Assembly (NCBI GenBank): GCA_013285595.1 | Contig: JABDHF010000002.1 | Coordinates: 1-64,000, forward strand | DNA: 64,000 nt | Source of the DNA: Bacteroidota bacterium | GTDB lineage: Bacteria > Bacteroidota > Bacteroidia > Chitinophagales > Chitinophagaceae | Direction of reading: 5' to 3' | In this document: positions 53,341 to 61,835 of the stretch, in pieces | Numbering within the stretch: the stretch's first letter is position 1 | Layout: the number at the start of each line of letters is the position of its first letter | Made by a program: the position numbers and the translations under genes | Notes under the pieces: model-generated | Told to the model about the DNA's origin: nothing | Databases searched by the model: none | What the model saw: the letters and a program-made list of their open reading frames with translations, nothing else

Positions 53341-54663
53341 ATGAAAGATCAAAGAATCAATTTCGATTTTGCAGGGAACGGCCCAGCCTTGGATGCGCTT
53401 AACCTAACAGTGAACAGTAAACATTCGATTCATTTATCTGGTCACACTGGCACCGGCAAAACCACGCTAATTAACAAAATAAAACAAGCAAAATTTGCAA
53501 TGAATAAAAGCGTTGTAGTACTCGCACCGGATTGGCATTCCGCTAATAGGATAAAAGGAGTAAGTATTTCAAGATTTTTCAATTTACAAGACAAAGGAAT
53601 TACATCAGTGCTTCCGGAAAAATTAGACAAAGTGAAGCATTCATGGGATGATTTAGTATTTATTAGAAATCTAGACTTAATAATTATTTATAAGGTGGAA
53701 AATGTTTCTGGACAATTGCTTGATATAATGGATTACATGTTGAGAAAGATAAGAGGAAATACTTTGCCCTTCGGTAATATTCAGGTGCTAACTGTGGGTG
53801 ATCATTTTAATTGTGCGCCTCACGCGCTAAAGGACTTCAATGGTAATGATGTTGAAGGCACTAATTTCTTTTCTTCTCGGTCATTCCAATCTCTTAACAT
53901 GTTACATATATGCCTAAGAAAGTGCTATGCAAATATTGACCCATTGCATTTGGAAATCCTTAATGGCATCCGTACAAAAAGAAAGTGCCTCAAATACTTC
54001 AAAATTCTAAATGAAATTGTAGAAAAAAACAGAAATAAGCAGACAAAAAGAATCCGAGTGACTAAACGGTTAAGTACTGCACAATGGATTAATGAGAATG
54101 GGATAAAAGAATCGATTTTGAATAGGATAACAGATAGAGGGCGCATCGAGCTTAACTTTCAGGTGTACGCGAGAGAAATAAAACGGCTAAAAAGGTGCTT
54201 TTTTGCTGGTGAGGACGGGGATTACTTTACATATAGATATTCTCAAATTGTTTTCTTGGAAGACGCCGAAGACGGTAGTTATAAAAAAGGAGATATTGGG
54301 ATTGTCACGCGTGGTGGTGGTTTCGGCTGCGAACTCGACTTAAGCACTCTACACGTTAAGCTTCGATGGAAAAGGCAAAACGGATATTTGATCCCGCCTC
54401 CAGTTAGAGTTTGTCAGGCGATATATATTTCTGAATGCATCGATGTAAAATTGGAATATGTCGAATTTGAATTGGAGGAAAATGAAATTCATGGTAAAGC
54501 ACACATTGCATTAGCGATGTGTAGAAGTTTAAAAAGTTTGACATTTTCAAGACCATTAAATCTTAATGACGTTACCTCACCAGATCCAATCTTTGCGTTT
54601 GATGAAATTGTAAAAAGTTCAAAAGCGGCTAATTTAGTGGAACGCGCTTTGTCAGATATTTGA
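53341..54663 (+). CDS. Pif1-like AAA ATPase with degenerate Walker B
   Basis: This 440-residue protein has an intact Walker A (SGHTGTGKTTLINKI) and the Pif1-like order of later motifs: VVVLAPDWHSANRI, LPFGNIQVLTVGDHFN, FFSSRSFQSLNMLHICLRKCYAN and HLEILNGIRTKRK. The Walker B of Pif1 helicases is replaced by LDLIIIYKVENV, so the catalytic Asp-Glu pair is missing. The region expected to carry the motif VI arginine is also not clear. It is therefore a probable nucleotide-binding protein with reduced or lost helicase activity, or a specialised derivative. It is the third gene of the HTH-primase-ATPase block. Confidence 0.75.
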   Translation: MKDQRINFDFAGNGPALDALNLTVNSKHSIHLSGHTGTGKTTLINKIKQAKFAMNKSVVVLAPDWHSANRIKGVSISRFFNLQDKGITSVLPEKLDKVKHSWDDLVFIRNLDLIIIYKVENVSGQLLDIMDYMLRKIRGNTLPFGNIQVLTVGDHFNCAPHALKDFNGNDVEGTNFFSSRSFQSLNMLHICLRKCYANIDPLHLEILNGIRTKRKCLKYFKILNEIVEKNRNKQTKRIRVTKRLSTAQWINENGIKESILNRITDRGRIELNFQVYAREIKRLKRCFFAGEDGDYFTYRYSQIVFLEDAEDGSYKKGDIGIVTRGGGFGCELDLSTLHVKLRWKRQNGYLIPPPVRVCQAIYISECIDVKLEYVEFELEENEIHGKAHIALAMCRSLKSLTFSRPLNLNDVTSPDPIFAFDEIVKSSKAANLVERALSDI

Positions 54664-55459
54664 AAATAGCACAATCCTTATTCTCACTTTTTCAGGTACT
54701 GTTATTTACAACTTGAAGAACAGCACCTAAACATTCTATTGCCATTCGCTGCAAAAGAGTAACATGAAAAACATGCATTCTGCCGATTCTATATCGCGAG
54801 AGATTAAATTCAATAGACAGAATTTCATTTTGGAATAATTACAAAAGACTAAGTTGAAAAATACTTTTTTGATTTTTCTTTACCACTATATTATATACTA
54901 TATAGTTAACAATATAGTTACAATATTGTTTTTTTAAAAAAACTATATAGTTAGAACAATATAGTTATTGTTTACAATATAATTAGTGGATTTCTCAAAA
55001 AAATCGAAGAAAGATAGTGATGTACATGTTTGCACTTGCATAAAATGACATCTTACTATTATCTCTTGCATTCTATAAAAAGAGTAATCAAAGAAATAGT
55101 GTTCCTGCTCATTTTACGATTTGAGTTTACTCTTCTGTAATGATAATTTCAAAGTATGAGCTTTCCTCTGCTTGATAAGTGTTAAAACGTTTGGATTAGG
55201 CACTAAGCGTCCCCACCTTTGCATAATAATTTGCGATTGCTATAACTTACTTTGGCAGATAGGGCCGATTTTTGACGTAAAAAAAGTGATCTTCTGCGCC
55301 CAGGTATGCAGTCTGCTTCAAATCTTTGTTATAGCTCATTGAATATTCTTAGTAGTGATGCTCTGCTGTATCGGCATAAGCTGTATTTTGAAATTAAAAG
55401 TACAAATTGTAATTATGTAGTCACATGACAGGTCATCTTACCCCTTAAAAGTATTGATC
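54664..55459. other. Gene-free AT-rich region with iteron-like repeats
   Basis: This 796-base interval is strongly AT-rich and has no coding frame. Its centre (about 54880-54990) holds iteron-like TATAGTTA repeats and short palindromes. The rest, including the area before the gene at 55460, shows no motif I can name. Confidence 0.6.
54901..54967 (+). repeat. Iteron-like TATAGTTA cluster
   Basis: Four copies of TATAGTTA occur at 54901, 54913, 54946 and 54960, in pairs 12 and 14 bases apart. CAATATTG-type palindromes and a T/A run lie between the pairs. It follows the primase and ATPase genes, so a replication origin or binding site for a replication protein is a fair guess, unproven. Confidence 0.45.
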
Positions 55460-56101
55460 ATGCCACGAATTAAGAAAAGAGTAGAATATCACCACCAACC
55501 AAGCACACACGAAATTCTATTGTGTCTTGAATCAATGCCCAAATGGGTTGACATACTGTTGGAAAATTCGGACAAAGCATACTGCACGTTTGTCAAGTGG
55601 TATGCAGATAATGATTTTTTTAAGGAAAGAACTGATAGGGTAACGGTAAAACAGTTATCGAAAGATTACGGTAAGGCTGATACAGTCAAAATAACCAAAT
55701 GGATAGCGGAGGTATATAACGACATTTTGGACTTGCACATTGAAAAGCCGCAGGTATTTAAGGAAGAAAAAGGAATTAGACAAAACTTCTATTGCAAAAA
55801 CAATGATGATTCGGCGTCAATCACCATGTATCTCCCGGTGGTTCCGAGAATGTACGAAGAATTAAAAATTCCTTTTCTGAAAGGAAAACTAGGAGTGGAT
55901 TTCTTTTGGGTCTGTAAAGTAAATTATGAAATTGAAAATGATGAATTATTGATAACAGTATGGCTGCGGGGCGGATTTGCGAATCAATACAGGGACACGC
56001 TTTTACAACGAGCCGAATTTGAGCGAGTAATTAGCTTCTATGAGCGGTACACTAAACATGACTATGAGCTTGACGATGAATTGCGGCAATGGTATAAGTA
56101 A
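55460..56101 (+). CDS. Hypothetical protein, island-associated
   Basis: I do not recognise this 213-residue protein. I chose ATG 55460; an in-frame TTG precedes it by two codons. It is rich in charged and aromatic residues, with helical stretches (STHEILLCLESMPKWVDILLENSDKAYCTFVKWYAD) and a beta-rich middle around NFYCKNNDDSASITMYLPVVPRMYEELKIPFLKGKLGVDFFWV. It has no signal peptide or membrane segment. It stands alone between two gene-free stretches, after the iteron-like region. A function as a mobile-element accessory protein is only suggested by position. Confidence 0.6.
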   Translation: MPRIKKRVEYHHQPSTHEILLCLESMPKWVDILLENSDKAYCTFVKWYADNDFFKERTDRVTVKQLSKDYGKADTVKITKWIAEVYNDILDLHIEKPQVFKEEKGIRQNFYCKNNDDSASITMYLPVVPRMYEELKIPFLKGKLGVDFFWVCKVNYEIENDELLITVWLRGGFANQYRDTLLQRAEFERVISFYERYTKHDYELDDELRQWYK

Positions 56102-56588
56102 TGACGATAATCCCTCCCATGTATTATAATTTCATAGGTAATATTTCATTTAAGCTAATCTTTGTTTTAAACAAGAAATTGGCAGAAGTAAGGCAATACT
56201 ATGATTTTAGCACTTTCGGACGTTTAAACACAAGATAATCGCGCGTTTTGCATGTTTTTATAGTTTTACAAGACACTGGACAAAATACGGATTAAAAAAC
56301 ATTGTGAATGTGGAATTAAAGACAGAATTTTATGATTGAAAATAATCATCAAGAACAATGACATAGATATAAGATATTGATATAAAGATTTTGCATTTAG
56401 CAAACTATCCTCGCCTCTGAAAGGTCGAAAATTCAAGTGCAACGAGGGAAGTGGGCAAGTGCTCAGGCGTGGGCTTGGGCTTTGCTTCACTTTCGTTGCA
56501 CAGGGATTCGACCCCCTCAGAGACGGAGTGAATGCTAAGGTTCCAAGCCTGTTTGTTTTACCCAACGCACAAAACAAAACACCTGAGT
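56102..56588. other. Intergenic region upstream of a small lipoprotein gene
   Basis: These 487 bases contain no gene that I can support. An open frame on the minus strand (56266-56577) is the shadow of a GC-rich structured element and is not taken as a gene. The nested inverted repeat at 56415-56522 is the main content. Confidence 0.6.
56415..56522. repeat. 108-base nested inverted repeat, structured element
   Basis: Three perfect arm pairs nest inside each other: CTCTGA (56415) with TCAGAG (56517), GGTCGAA (56423) with TTCGACC (56507), GTGCAACGA (56437) with TCGTTGCAC (56493). The element is GC-rich inside an AT-rich island. It could be a structured RNA, a terminator-like insert or a remnant of a mobile element; nothing decides. 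Confidence 0.7.
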
Positions 56589-57206
56589 ATGAAAAACCGG
56601 ATCAACTATAAAATAGGGTCGATTTTTATTGCGTCGATAATATTTTTTTGTTTTCAAAATTGCAATTCATACAACAACAATGAGAACATTGACTCCTTGA
56701 AAAATCAAAAAGGAGAATTTAAATATGAATGGATTCCCGATAAAAAAGATGATTTTCAGATCGACTATCAGGAATATGGTGATAGAAAGCTCTATCCTCA
56801 TCTAATAAAATATATAATAGAAGGAAAAATTAAAAACAACACTTGCAACATTTATAAAAAGGCGAAGTTGACATTAATTTTATTATTCGAGCTCGAAAAT
56901 GGCAAGATGTTATCAGGGGATGATGTGAATTATTCTAAGATGTTTGGGGGGTGTAATGATTTTACTATCTGGTCTAACTGGAAGCCATCAGAAGAAACAA
57001 TAATTTCAGATTTACATTCCTGTTCTTTTTCCACCGAATACATAGATTATCCGATAAAAAGAGCCATAATACAATGCCGGATAGAGTTAGTCGATCAGAT
57101 TAACGGAACAAACGAAACAATAATCAATTCACAAAATGATGTAACCGACAAATGGCAGGGTATTGTATCAAAAGTTAAAAAAGATGCTAAAGGAATACAT
57201 AAATGA
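56589..57206 (+). CDS. Small hypothetical protein with lipoprotein-like signal
   Basis: The protein has 205 residues when started at ATG 56589. The N-terminus MKNRINYKIGSIFIASIIFFCFQNC looks like a signal with a cysteine (Cys25) at a plausible lipidation site, although the box is atypical. The mature part is beta-rich and charged, with a domain-like stretch LTLILLFELENGKMLSGDDVNYSKMFGGCND. I do not recognise it. It lies between the structured repeat and the HARE-HTH operon and is on the same strand as the operon, but 297 bp away, so it is probably not in the same transcript. Confidence 0.6.
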   Translation: MKNRINYKIGSIFIASIIFFCFQNCNSYNNNENIDSLKNQKGEFKYEWIPDKKDDFQIDYQEYGDRKLYPHLIKYIIEGKIKNNTCNIYKKAKLTLILLFELENGKMLSGDDVNYSKMFGGCNDFTIWSNWKPSEETIISDLHSCSFSTEYIDYPIKRAIIQCRIELVDQINGTNETIINSQNDVTDKWQGIVSKVKKDAKGIHK

Positions 57207-57503
57207 CTTTGTGGGTCTTGTTGAATAATTGCAAATTGGTCTTGACCTTTAGTCCATCAACATAGCATGACTGTATTAATAGGAGGTCATGTTGTATTTT
57301 GTTTCTAGCTTTATTTTGAGACGATTTTTTCCTCCTTTATCAATCAAAAACCACTGAAAACTAAAGCTGGGATGATTAACGAGAAGGCGCCTTCGAGTTA
57401 ATTTATTTTTCCAAGAATAGCACTCCATTCTTTTTTTTTGCTATATATTAGCCGCTATTTTGTATTTTCTATTGCAAACGGTAACATTAACTCGCAGGTT
57501 ATT
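57207..57503. other. Region upstream of the HARE-HTH operon
   Basis: There is no gene here. A GAAGGCGCCTTC palindrome lies around 57381. Weak promoter-like elements (TTG at 57438, TA-rich TATTTTG around 57456) precede the ATG at 57504, but none matches the consensus exactly. A TTG at 57438 could also serve as an upstream in-frame start; I prefer 57504. Confidence 0.5.
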
Positions 57504-58982
57504 ATGGCACAAGAATTCATTAAAGCTGCTGCCGATATTTTACGAGACCATGGAGAGCCTTTGCTTGTAAAAGACATTTATCATCTTGCCCTTGAAAAAC
57601 AGATATTAAAATCGGGAGGAAAAACTCCTGTTAATACTCTTAGGGCAAGGCTATCAGAGCATATTCGAAGAGAAAAAGAAGCATCACTATTTAAGCGTAT
57701 TAGTCCAAATAGATTTGCTCTTAGAGAATGGGATCAATTTACAGAATATAAGGCTCCTCCTTTTGACAAGAATAGAAGTAAGGAAGTAGTTGTTTGCATT
57801 ACTCAAGAACTAGTTGACAAGAACGGTCGCTTTTTTGGATTCTCAACTCGATTTCAGCCATACTTGAAGGATCTGGAAGACACAGCTAATATCTTGTTGA
57901 TTAATCGCGAGGAGGCGAAAAATAGGACTGATATTAAGCAACTCGTTTCTTATGTACTTATTAGAGATGCCCAAGGGAGGATCTTATCATTCGTTAGGGG
58001 AAGCTATGGCCAAAAGGAGAGCCTATTATTAGGAGTCTTATGCATTGGATTTGGCGGCCATGTTAATAATAAAGACATTGATTTATTTACTGAAGATGCT
58101 GGCGTTTCAAATTCTGCCAGAAGGGAAATATATGAGGAAATTAAGGGGTTAGTAATTCAGAACTTAGCTTGTGTTGGTGTTATCAATGATGATTCATCGC
58201 CTTTAGGTTTGAACCATTTTGCTTTTGTCTACGAGGCTAAGCTGCCTAAATGCTTTCCTATAGAAAAGATACATAAAGAGAAAGCGATTAGCAAAGTAAA
58301 ACTTTTAGATCCCTATGAGGCATGGGAGAAGTTTCATGAAATGGAATTCTGGTCGCAATTACTCATGAAGAAATTTATACCGAAGCCAGACAGCTACATT
58401 CCGGTATTTGTAAAGGATAAGACAGGACGGTACCATAATGCGCCGTTGGCAATAGTGGGCGAAGTTGGTTGCGGAAAGTCTGAAGCAGCAAGGTTTATGT
58501 CAAATAGATATGACATGCCAATAGTTTCTACTCGGCAGTGTATTGCCAAGCTTATCAGAGAACCAGATTTTGGCGTTGGAGATCGACAAAAGTTTCAGAT
58601 AAAATCGTTAAAGTTTATTTCACAACCAGATGGAATAAAGAAGCTTGCAGAGAAAATTATTAAAGAAGTCAGGCGTTGTAAAGTGTCCAATGTAATTATC
58701 GATGGAATAAGAAATGTTGAAACATACGACTATCTAAAAAATGAATTGCCCAATCTGAATCTGATGTATATAGATGTACCACGTGACACCGCATTGGGTT
58801 TATTCACAAATAGGAGTAGAAATCGCAATGTTAGCATTAACGAATTTAGGCAAGCACGTGATCATCAGGTGGAAAAAGAAATAATACTATTCAAGACAAG
58901 AGCAGATATATATCTTTTCAACGGCGGTACGTTGGGTGACCTAACAAAAACAATAAAAAAATGGTGGGATGAAGCAGAATAA
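57504..58982 (+). CDS. HARE-HTH + NUDIX + P-loop kinase triple-domain protein
   Basis: This 492-residue protein combines three domains. Residues 1-76 form a HARE-HTH domain (FIKAAADILRDHGEPLLVKD, then KTPVNTLRARLSEHIRREKE), the winged-helix type linked to modified or hypermodified DNA in other families. Residues about 120-300 are a NUDIX-like domain with the diagnostic core REIYEEIKGL at 207-216 and the preceding GFGGHVNNKD at 182-191; the earlier G-x5-E part is atypical. Residues 310-492 are a P-loop nucleotide kinase-like domain with Walker A GEVGCGKS (319-326) and a later DGIRNVETYDYL. Possible roles are binding altered DNA, hydrolysing or making a modified nucleotide. It starts the overlapping operon: the next gene overlaps it by 14 bp. 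Confidence 0.85.
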   Translation: MAQEFIKAAADILRDHGEPLLVKDIYHLALEKQILKSGGKTPVNTLRARLSEHIRREKEASLFKRISPNRFALREWDQFTEYKAPPFDKNRSKEVVVCITQELVDKNGRFFGFSTRFQPYLKDLEDTANILLINREEAKNRTDIKQLVSYVLIRDAQGRILSFVRGSYGQKESLLLGVLCIGFGGHVNNKDIDLFTEDAGVSNSARREIYEEIKGLVIQNLACVGVINDDSSPLGLNHFAFVYEAKLPKCFPIEKIHKEKAISKVKLLDPYEAWEKFHEMEFWSQLLMKKFIPKPDSYIPVFVKDKTGRYHNAPLAIVGEVGCGKSEAARFMSNRYDMPIVSTRQCIAKLIREPDFGVGDRQKFQIKSLKFISQPDGIKKLAEKIIKEVRRCKVSNVIIDGIRNVETYDYLKNELPNLNLMYIDVPRDTALGLFTNRSRNRNVSINEFRQARDHQVEKEIILFKTRADIYLFNGGTLGDLTKTIKKWWDEAE

Positions 58983-59607
58983 ACACAAATACCAAGAAGA
59001 GTATGAAAACACTGTCGGGCTATTTTGGGATAACAAGCCTGCAAAGTATGTTCGGCTATTTACTGAAACAATACAAAATGATTTGTCTAACTGGAAAGTT
59101 CTAGACCTTGGTGCTGGCGAGGGTAAGAATGCAGTATTCTTAGCGGGATTAGGTGGTAGAATAACAGCAGTTGACATATCGTCAGTGGCTTTATCAAAAT
59201 TTCATTTGCAGCCCAATTACGATAATTACAAGAATAATATAAATAGAGTAAATTGCAATATTTTAGATGTTGCGTTTGAAGAGTTGAGCTTTGATTTGAT
59301 TATCGCTTATGGAATACTTCATTGTCTGTCCGATAAAGAGGAAATAAAGCGGTTTGTTCAGCGGCTAAAAAAATGGGGCAAGAGTGGCAGTTACTTTATC
59401 GGAGCGACATTTACTGACGCTATTCCACCTCCAAGCATTCAAGATTACTTGGGCATTGAGGCCTTTCTTTCAGCAGGCGAGTTTGAAGAGTTATTTGGGG
59501 ATTGGAGTGTTGTTTGTAGTGAAGATGCGATAATCACTGAAAGTCACCCCACCTCGGGACTATCTCATCAGCATTCAATAACTAGACTTATAGCCAAAAA
59601 AATATGA
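58969..59607 (+). CDS. Class I SAM-dependent methyltransferase
   Basis: This 212-residue protein has the Rossmann-type methyltransferase core: motif I VLDLGAGEGKNAVFLAGLGG (AdoMet binding), then ITAVDISSVALSKF, and the motif-IV-like segment IIAYGILHCLSDKEEI, which lacks the NPPY or DPPY of DNA methylases. It resembles TehB-like or small-molecule methyltransferases. Because it lacks a DNA-methylase motif, I expect a small substrate such as a nucleotide or metabolite, not DNA itself. It overlaps the HARE-HTH gene by 14 bp and the SIR2 gene by 4 bp (ATGA), so it belongs to the same operon. Confidence 0.85.
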   Translation: MKQNKHKYQEEYENTVGLFWDNKPAKYVRLFTETIQNDLSNWKVLDLGAGEGKNAVFLAGLGGRITAVDISSVALSKFHLQPNYDNYKNNINRVNCNILDVAFEELSFDLIIAYGILHCLSDKEEIKRFVQRLKKWGKSGSYFIGATFTDAIPPPSIQDYLGIEAFLSAGEFEELFGDWSVVCSEDAIITESHPTSGLSHQHSITRLIAKKI

Positions 59608-60428
59608 CAATGCCACACTCTGAGGAAATTCAAAAAGCAAATCAAGAAGGCCGGTTAATACCGTTCGTAGGGTCTGGTTTTTCCAAACCACTTGGTTTGC
59701 CTGACTGGCGTGGGCTTATTGCTCAGGTTGCCGAGAAAGTTGGATATGAGTCTGATCTTTTTTTTCTACACGGCAGCTACCCTCAACTTTTAGAATATTT
59801 GAGCAGGTATCACCAACATGAATGGAATGAATTTGTTCATAACATGACTGTGAAATTCGATTCCGAGGATGCAGTCCAAAAACGAAAAAAATCACCTACA
59901 CACATAGCTTTAACGCAGTTGAACGTTAAAACAATTTACACAACAAATTACGATACTCATATTGAGAGTTGTTTGCGTGATAGTGGTAAATGCGTACGAG
60001 AGTATGCAAGTCTTGCAGACTTTGTCCGGGCAGAAGACAAATCAATTGAATGCGAGGTAATCAAATTTCATGGAACATTGGTCGACCCTTCAACCCTTGT
60101 CTTAACGGAAAGTCAGTATTTCGATAGGATGTCATTAGAAGAGGCTGTGGATCAGCGCTTGAGGTCTGATTTATTAAGCAACAGTTTCTTATTTATGGGA
60201 TATAGTTTCAACGATACCAATATTAGATACATCTGGTATAAAATAAATAAGCTGAAAAGTCTGCAGAATAGGGCTTCTGGATTTACTTTAAGACCTTCAT
60301 ATTTTGTCACTTTCGGTAACGAGCCTATCCAATCGGAACTTCTGAAAAAGTGGGACATAATCACGATCAATCTTGACCCTGTTGACCCCACAAATAGCCT
60401 TGCTGACTTTCTAAATCAAATAAAATGA
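59604..60428 (+). CDS. SIR2-family protein (predicted NAD+-binding/NADase)
   Basis: This 274-residue protein has the SIR2_2 layout used in defence systems. Glycine motif IPFVGSGFSKPLGLPDWRGLI is at residues 19-39; the NAD-site motif TTNYDTHIE is at 113-121 with Asn115 and Asp117; the conserved histidine is in KFHGTLVDPSTLVLTESQYF (His156). The end region carries FLFMGYSFNDTNIRYI. Family knowledge supports NAD+ depletion as an abortive-infection effector (as in Thoeris and pAgo-associated SIR2), but activity is inferred. It overlaps its neighbours by 4 bp at each end. No extra domain is fused. Confidence 0.87.
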   Translation: MTMPHSEEIQKANQEGRLIPFVGSGFSKPLGLPDWRGLIAQVAEKVGYESDLFFLHGSYPQLLEYLSRYHQHEWNEFVHNMTVKFDSEDAVQKRKKSPTHIALTQLNVKTIYTTNYDTHIESCLRDSGKCVREYASLADFVRAEDKSIECEVIKFHGTLVDPSTLVLTESQYFDRMSLEEAVDQRLRSDLLSNSFLFMGYSFNDTNIRYIWYKINKLKSLQNRASGFTLRPSYFVTFGNEPIQSELLKKWDIITINLDPVDPTNSLADFLNQIK

Positions 60429-60985
60429 CACAACTCTATTTTAATACGGTCAACAAAAATAAAATGGCGGAAATAACTGCTATTTTTTCAGATGTTGATG
60501 TGGAAATAAAATTTTTGGAGTATGATATTCAAGAAGTATTGTCTCATGACCTGAAAACTGTGATTCAGGCAAAAGCAGCAGAAGCATACAAAGCATGTAG
60601 AGTTCCTGTCATTGTGGAGCATGGTGCATTATGTGTTGAATACTTTAATAATTTTCCTGGGGCCTTATCTAAACCAATGTGGGACTTGATGAATGCGAAA
60701 ATCTGCAAATTAATTCCGCATGGAGAAACAAGAATTGCATCTGTGTATTCGGGCGTGTGTTATTGTGACGGCAAAATCAGAAAGTCCTTCATTGAAAAAA
60801 CAGAAGGAACAATAGCTATTGATGGAAGGGGAACTTTAGGATTTCAATTTGATCCAATTTTTATTCCAAATGGAGCGACATTAACTTATGCTGAAATGGC
60901 ACTTGATGAAAAACTAAAACATTCGCAGGCAGTAAAGGCATATAACATGTTAAAAAAAGAACTTAGACTAAGCAAAAAAAAATAA
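60425..60985 (+). CDS. Ham1/RdgB-like protein, divergent active site
   Basis: This 186-residue protein has the fold of house-cleaning nucleotide pyrophosphatases (RdgB/HAM1/ITPA): N-terminal YFNTVNKNKMAEI (TxNxxKxxE), the PG after a central strand (VEYFNNFPGAL), and LGFQFDPIFIPNGATLTYAEMALDEKLKHS near the end. The usual ADDSGL motif, where the aspartate acts as base or metal ligand, is VEHGAL here, so that aspartate is replaced by histidine. The usual SHR of the end helix is HSQ. The protein may bind a noncanonical nucleotide without classical catalysis, or use another mechanism. It overlaps the SIR2 gene by 4 bp and precedes the Dam-like gene by 4 bp. Confidence 0.85.
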   Translation: MTQLYFNTVNKNKMAEITAIFSDVDVEIKFLEYDIQEVLSHDLKTVIQAKAAEAYKACRVPVIVEHGALCVEYFNNFPGALSKPMWDLMNAKICKLIPHGETRIASVYSGVCYCDGKIRKSFIEKTEGTIAIDGRGTLGFQFDPIFIPNGATLTYAEMALDEKLKHSQAVKAYNMLKKELRLSKKK

Positions 60986-60989
60986 AAGA

Positions 60990-61835
60990 TTGGAAAAGAA
61001 AAGCACAGCAGAAATCAAGGGAACAAAAGCAAAGCCATTTTTACGATGGGCAGGAGGTAAAAAATGGTTACAAAAGCATTTAAATTCATTACTACCCACA
61101 TCCGGCTTTAATAATTATCATGAACCATTTTTGGGTGGAGGGGCTATGTTTTTTTCCTTACAGCCATCAAATAAAGCATTTTTATCTGATCTCAATAATG
61201 ATTTGATTGCAACTTATCAGACTTTAAAAATAGATGCGTCTGAAGTAATTAAAGAGCTAAAAAAATACAAAAATGAAGAAGATTTTTATTATGAAATAAG
61301 AGATAAGAAATATAGGAACTCAGCTCGTTTGGCTGCGAAATTCATATACCTAAATCAAACTTCTTTCAATGGTATTTACAGAGTAAATCTAAGGGGCGAA
61401 TATAACGTTCCATTTGGCTATCGAACAAAGGACTTTGTTGAAACGGAGAATTTACTATCAGTAAGCAAAACCTTAAAATCTGCGACAATCTTTAATGGCG
61501 ATTTTGAATTGGCAACAGACAACATAAAAAAGAAGGATCTGGTTTTTTTAGACCCACCTTACACAGTTTCACACAATGACAATGGCTTCATAAAATATAA
61601 CCAAAAGCTGTTTTCGTTAGAAGACCAATACAGATTGAGTAAGTTAATTGATGTCGTTAAATCGAAGGGGGCATACTACATACTAACAAATGCGGCACAT
61701 GTGGCTATTGATGAAATTTTTGAGAAAGGAGACAGGAAATTAGAATTGAGTCGAGCTAATTTGATAGGAGGTACTAATGCACAACGTGGCCATACCAAAG
61801 AATTTATTTTCACTAATATTGAAAACGAATTATGA
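60990..61835 (+). CDS. Dam-like DNA adenine methyltransferase
   Basis: This 281-residue protein has the class alpha N6-adenine methylase pattern: KPFLRWAGGKKWLQKHL near the N-terminus, motif I EPFLGGGAMFFSLQPSNKAFLSD (residues 45-67), and the catalytic DPPY (188-191) in LVFLDPPYTVSHND. Length and arrangement fit Dam (about 270-280). The frame starts at TTG 60990, an alternative start; no in-frame ATG lies before the conserved KPFLRWAGGKK motif. It overlaps the DGQHR gene by 4 bp. It may modify GATC or another site; without a partner endonuclease it could mark self DNA for the operon. Confidence 0.9.
   Translation: MEKKSTAEIKGTKAKPFLRWAGGKKWLQKHLNSLLPTSGFNNYHEPFLGGGAMFFSLQPSNKAFLSDLNNDLIATYQTLKIDASEVIKELKKYKNEEDFYYEIRDKKYRNSARLAAKFIYLNQTSFNGIYRVNLRGEYNVPFGYRTKDFVETENLLSVSKTLKSATIFNGDFELATDNIKKKDLVFLDPPYTVSHNDNGFIKYNQKLFSLEDQYRLSKLIDVVKSKGAYYILTNAAHVAIDEIFEKGDRKLELSRANLIGGTNAQRGHTKEFIFTNIENEL

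Noticed and set aside
56266..56577. 103-codon minus-strand open frame
   Set aside because: It covers the structured repeat and has low-complexity residues; its start lies over the next gene's upstream region and there is no family match.
56415..56580. tRNA-like T-loop sequence on the minus strand near a 74-base span
   Set aside because: Only about five acceptor pairs form and no D or anticodon arm is visible; the nested palindrome explains the resemblance better.
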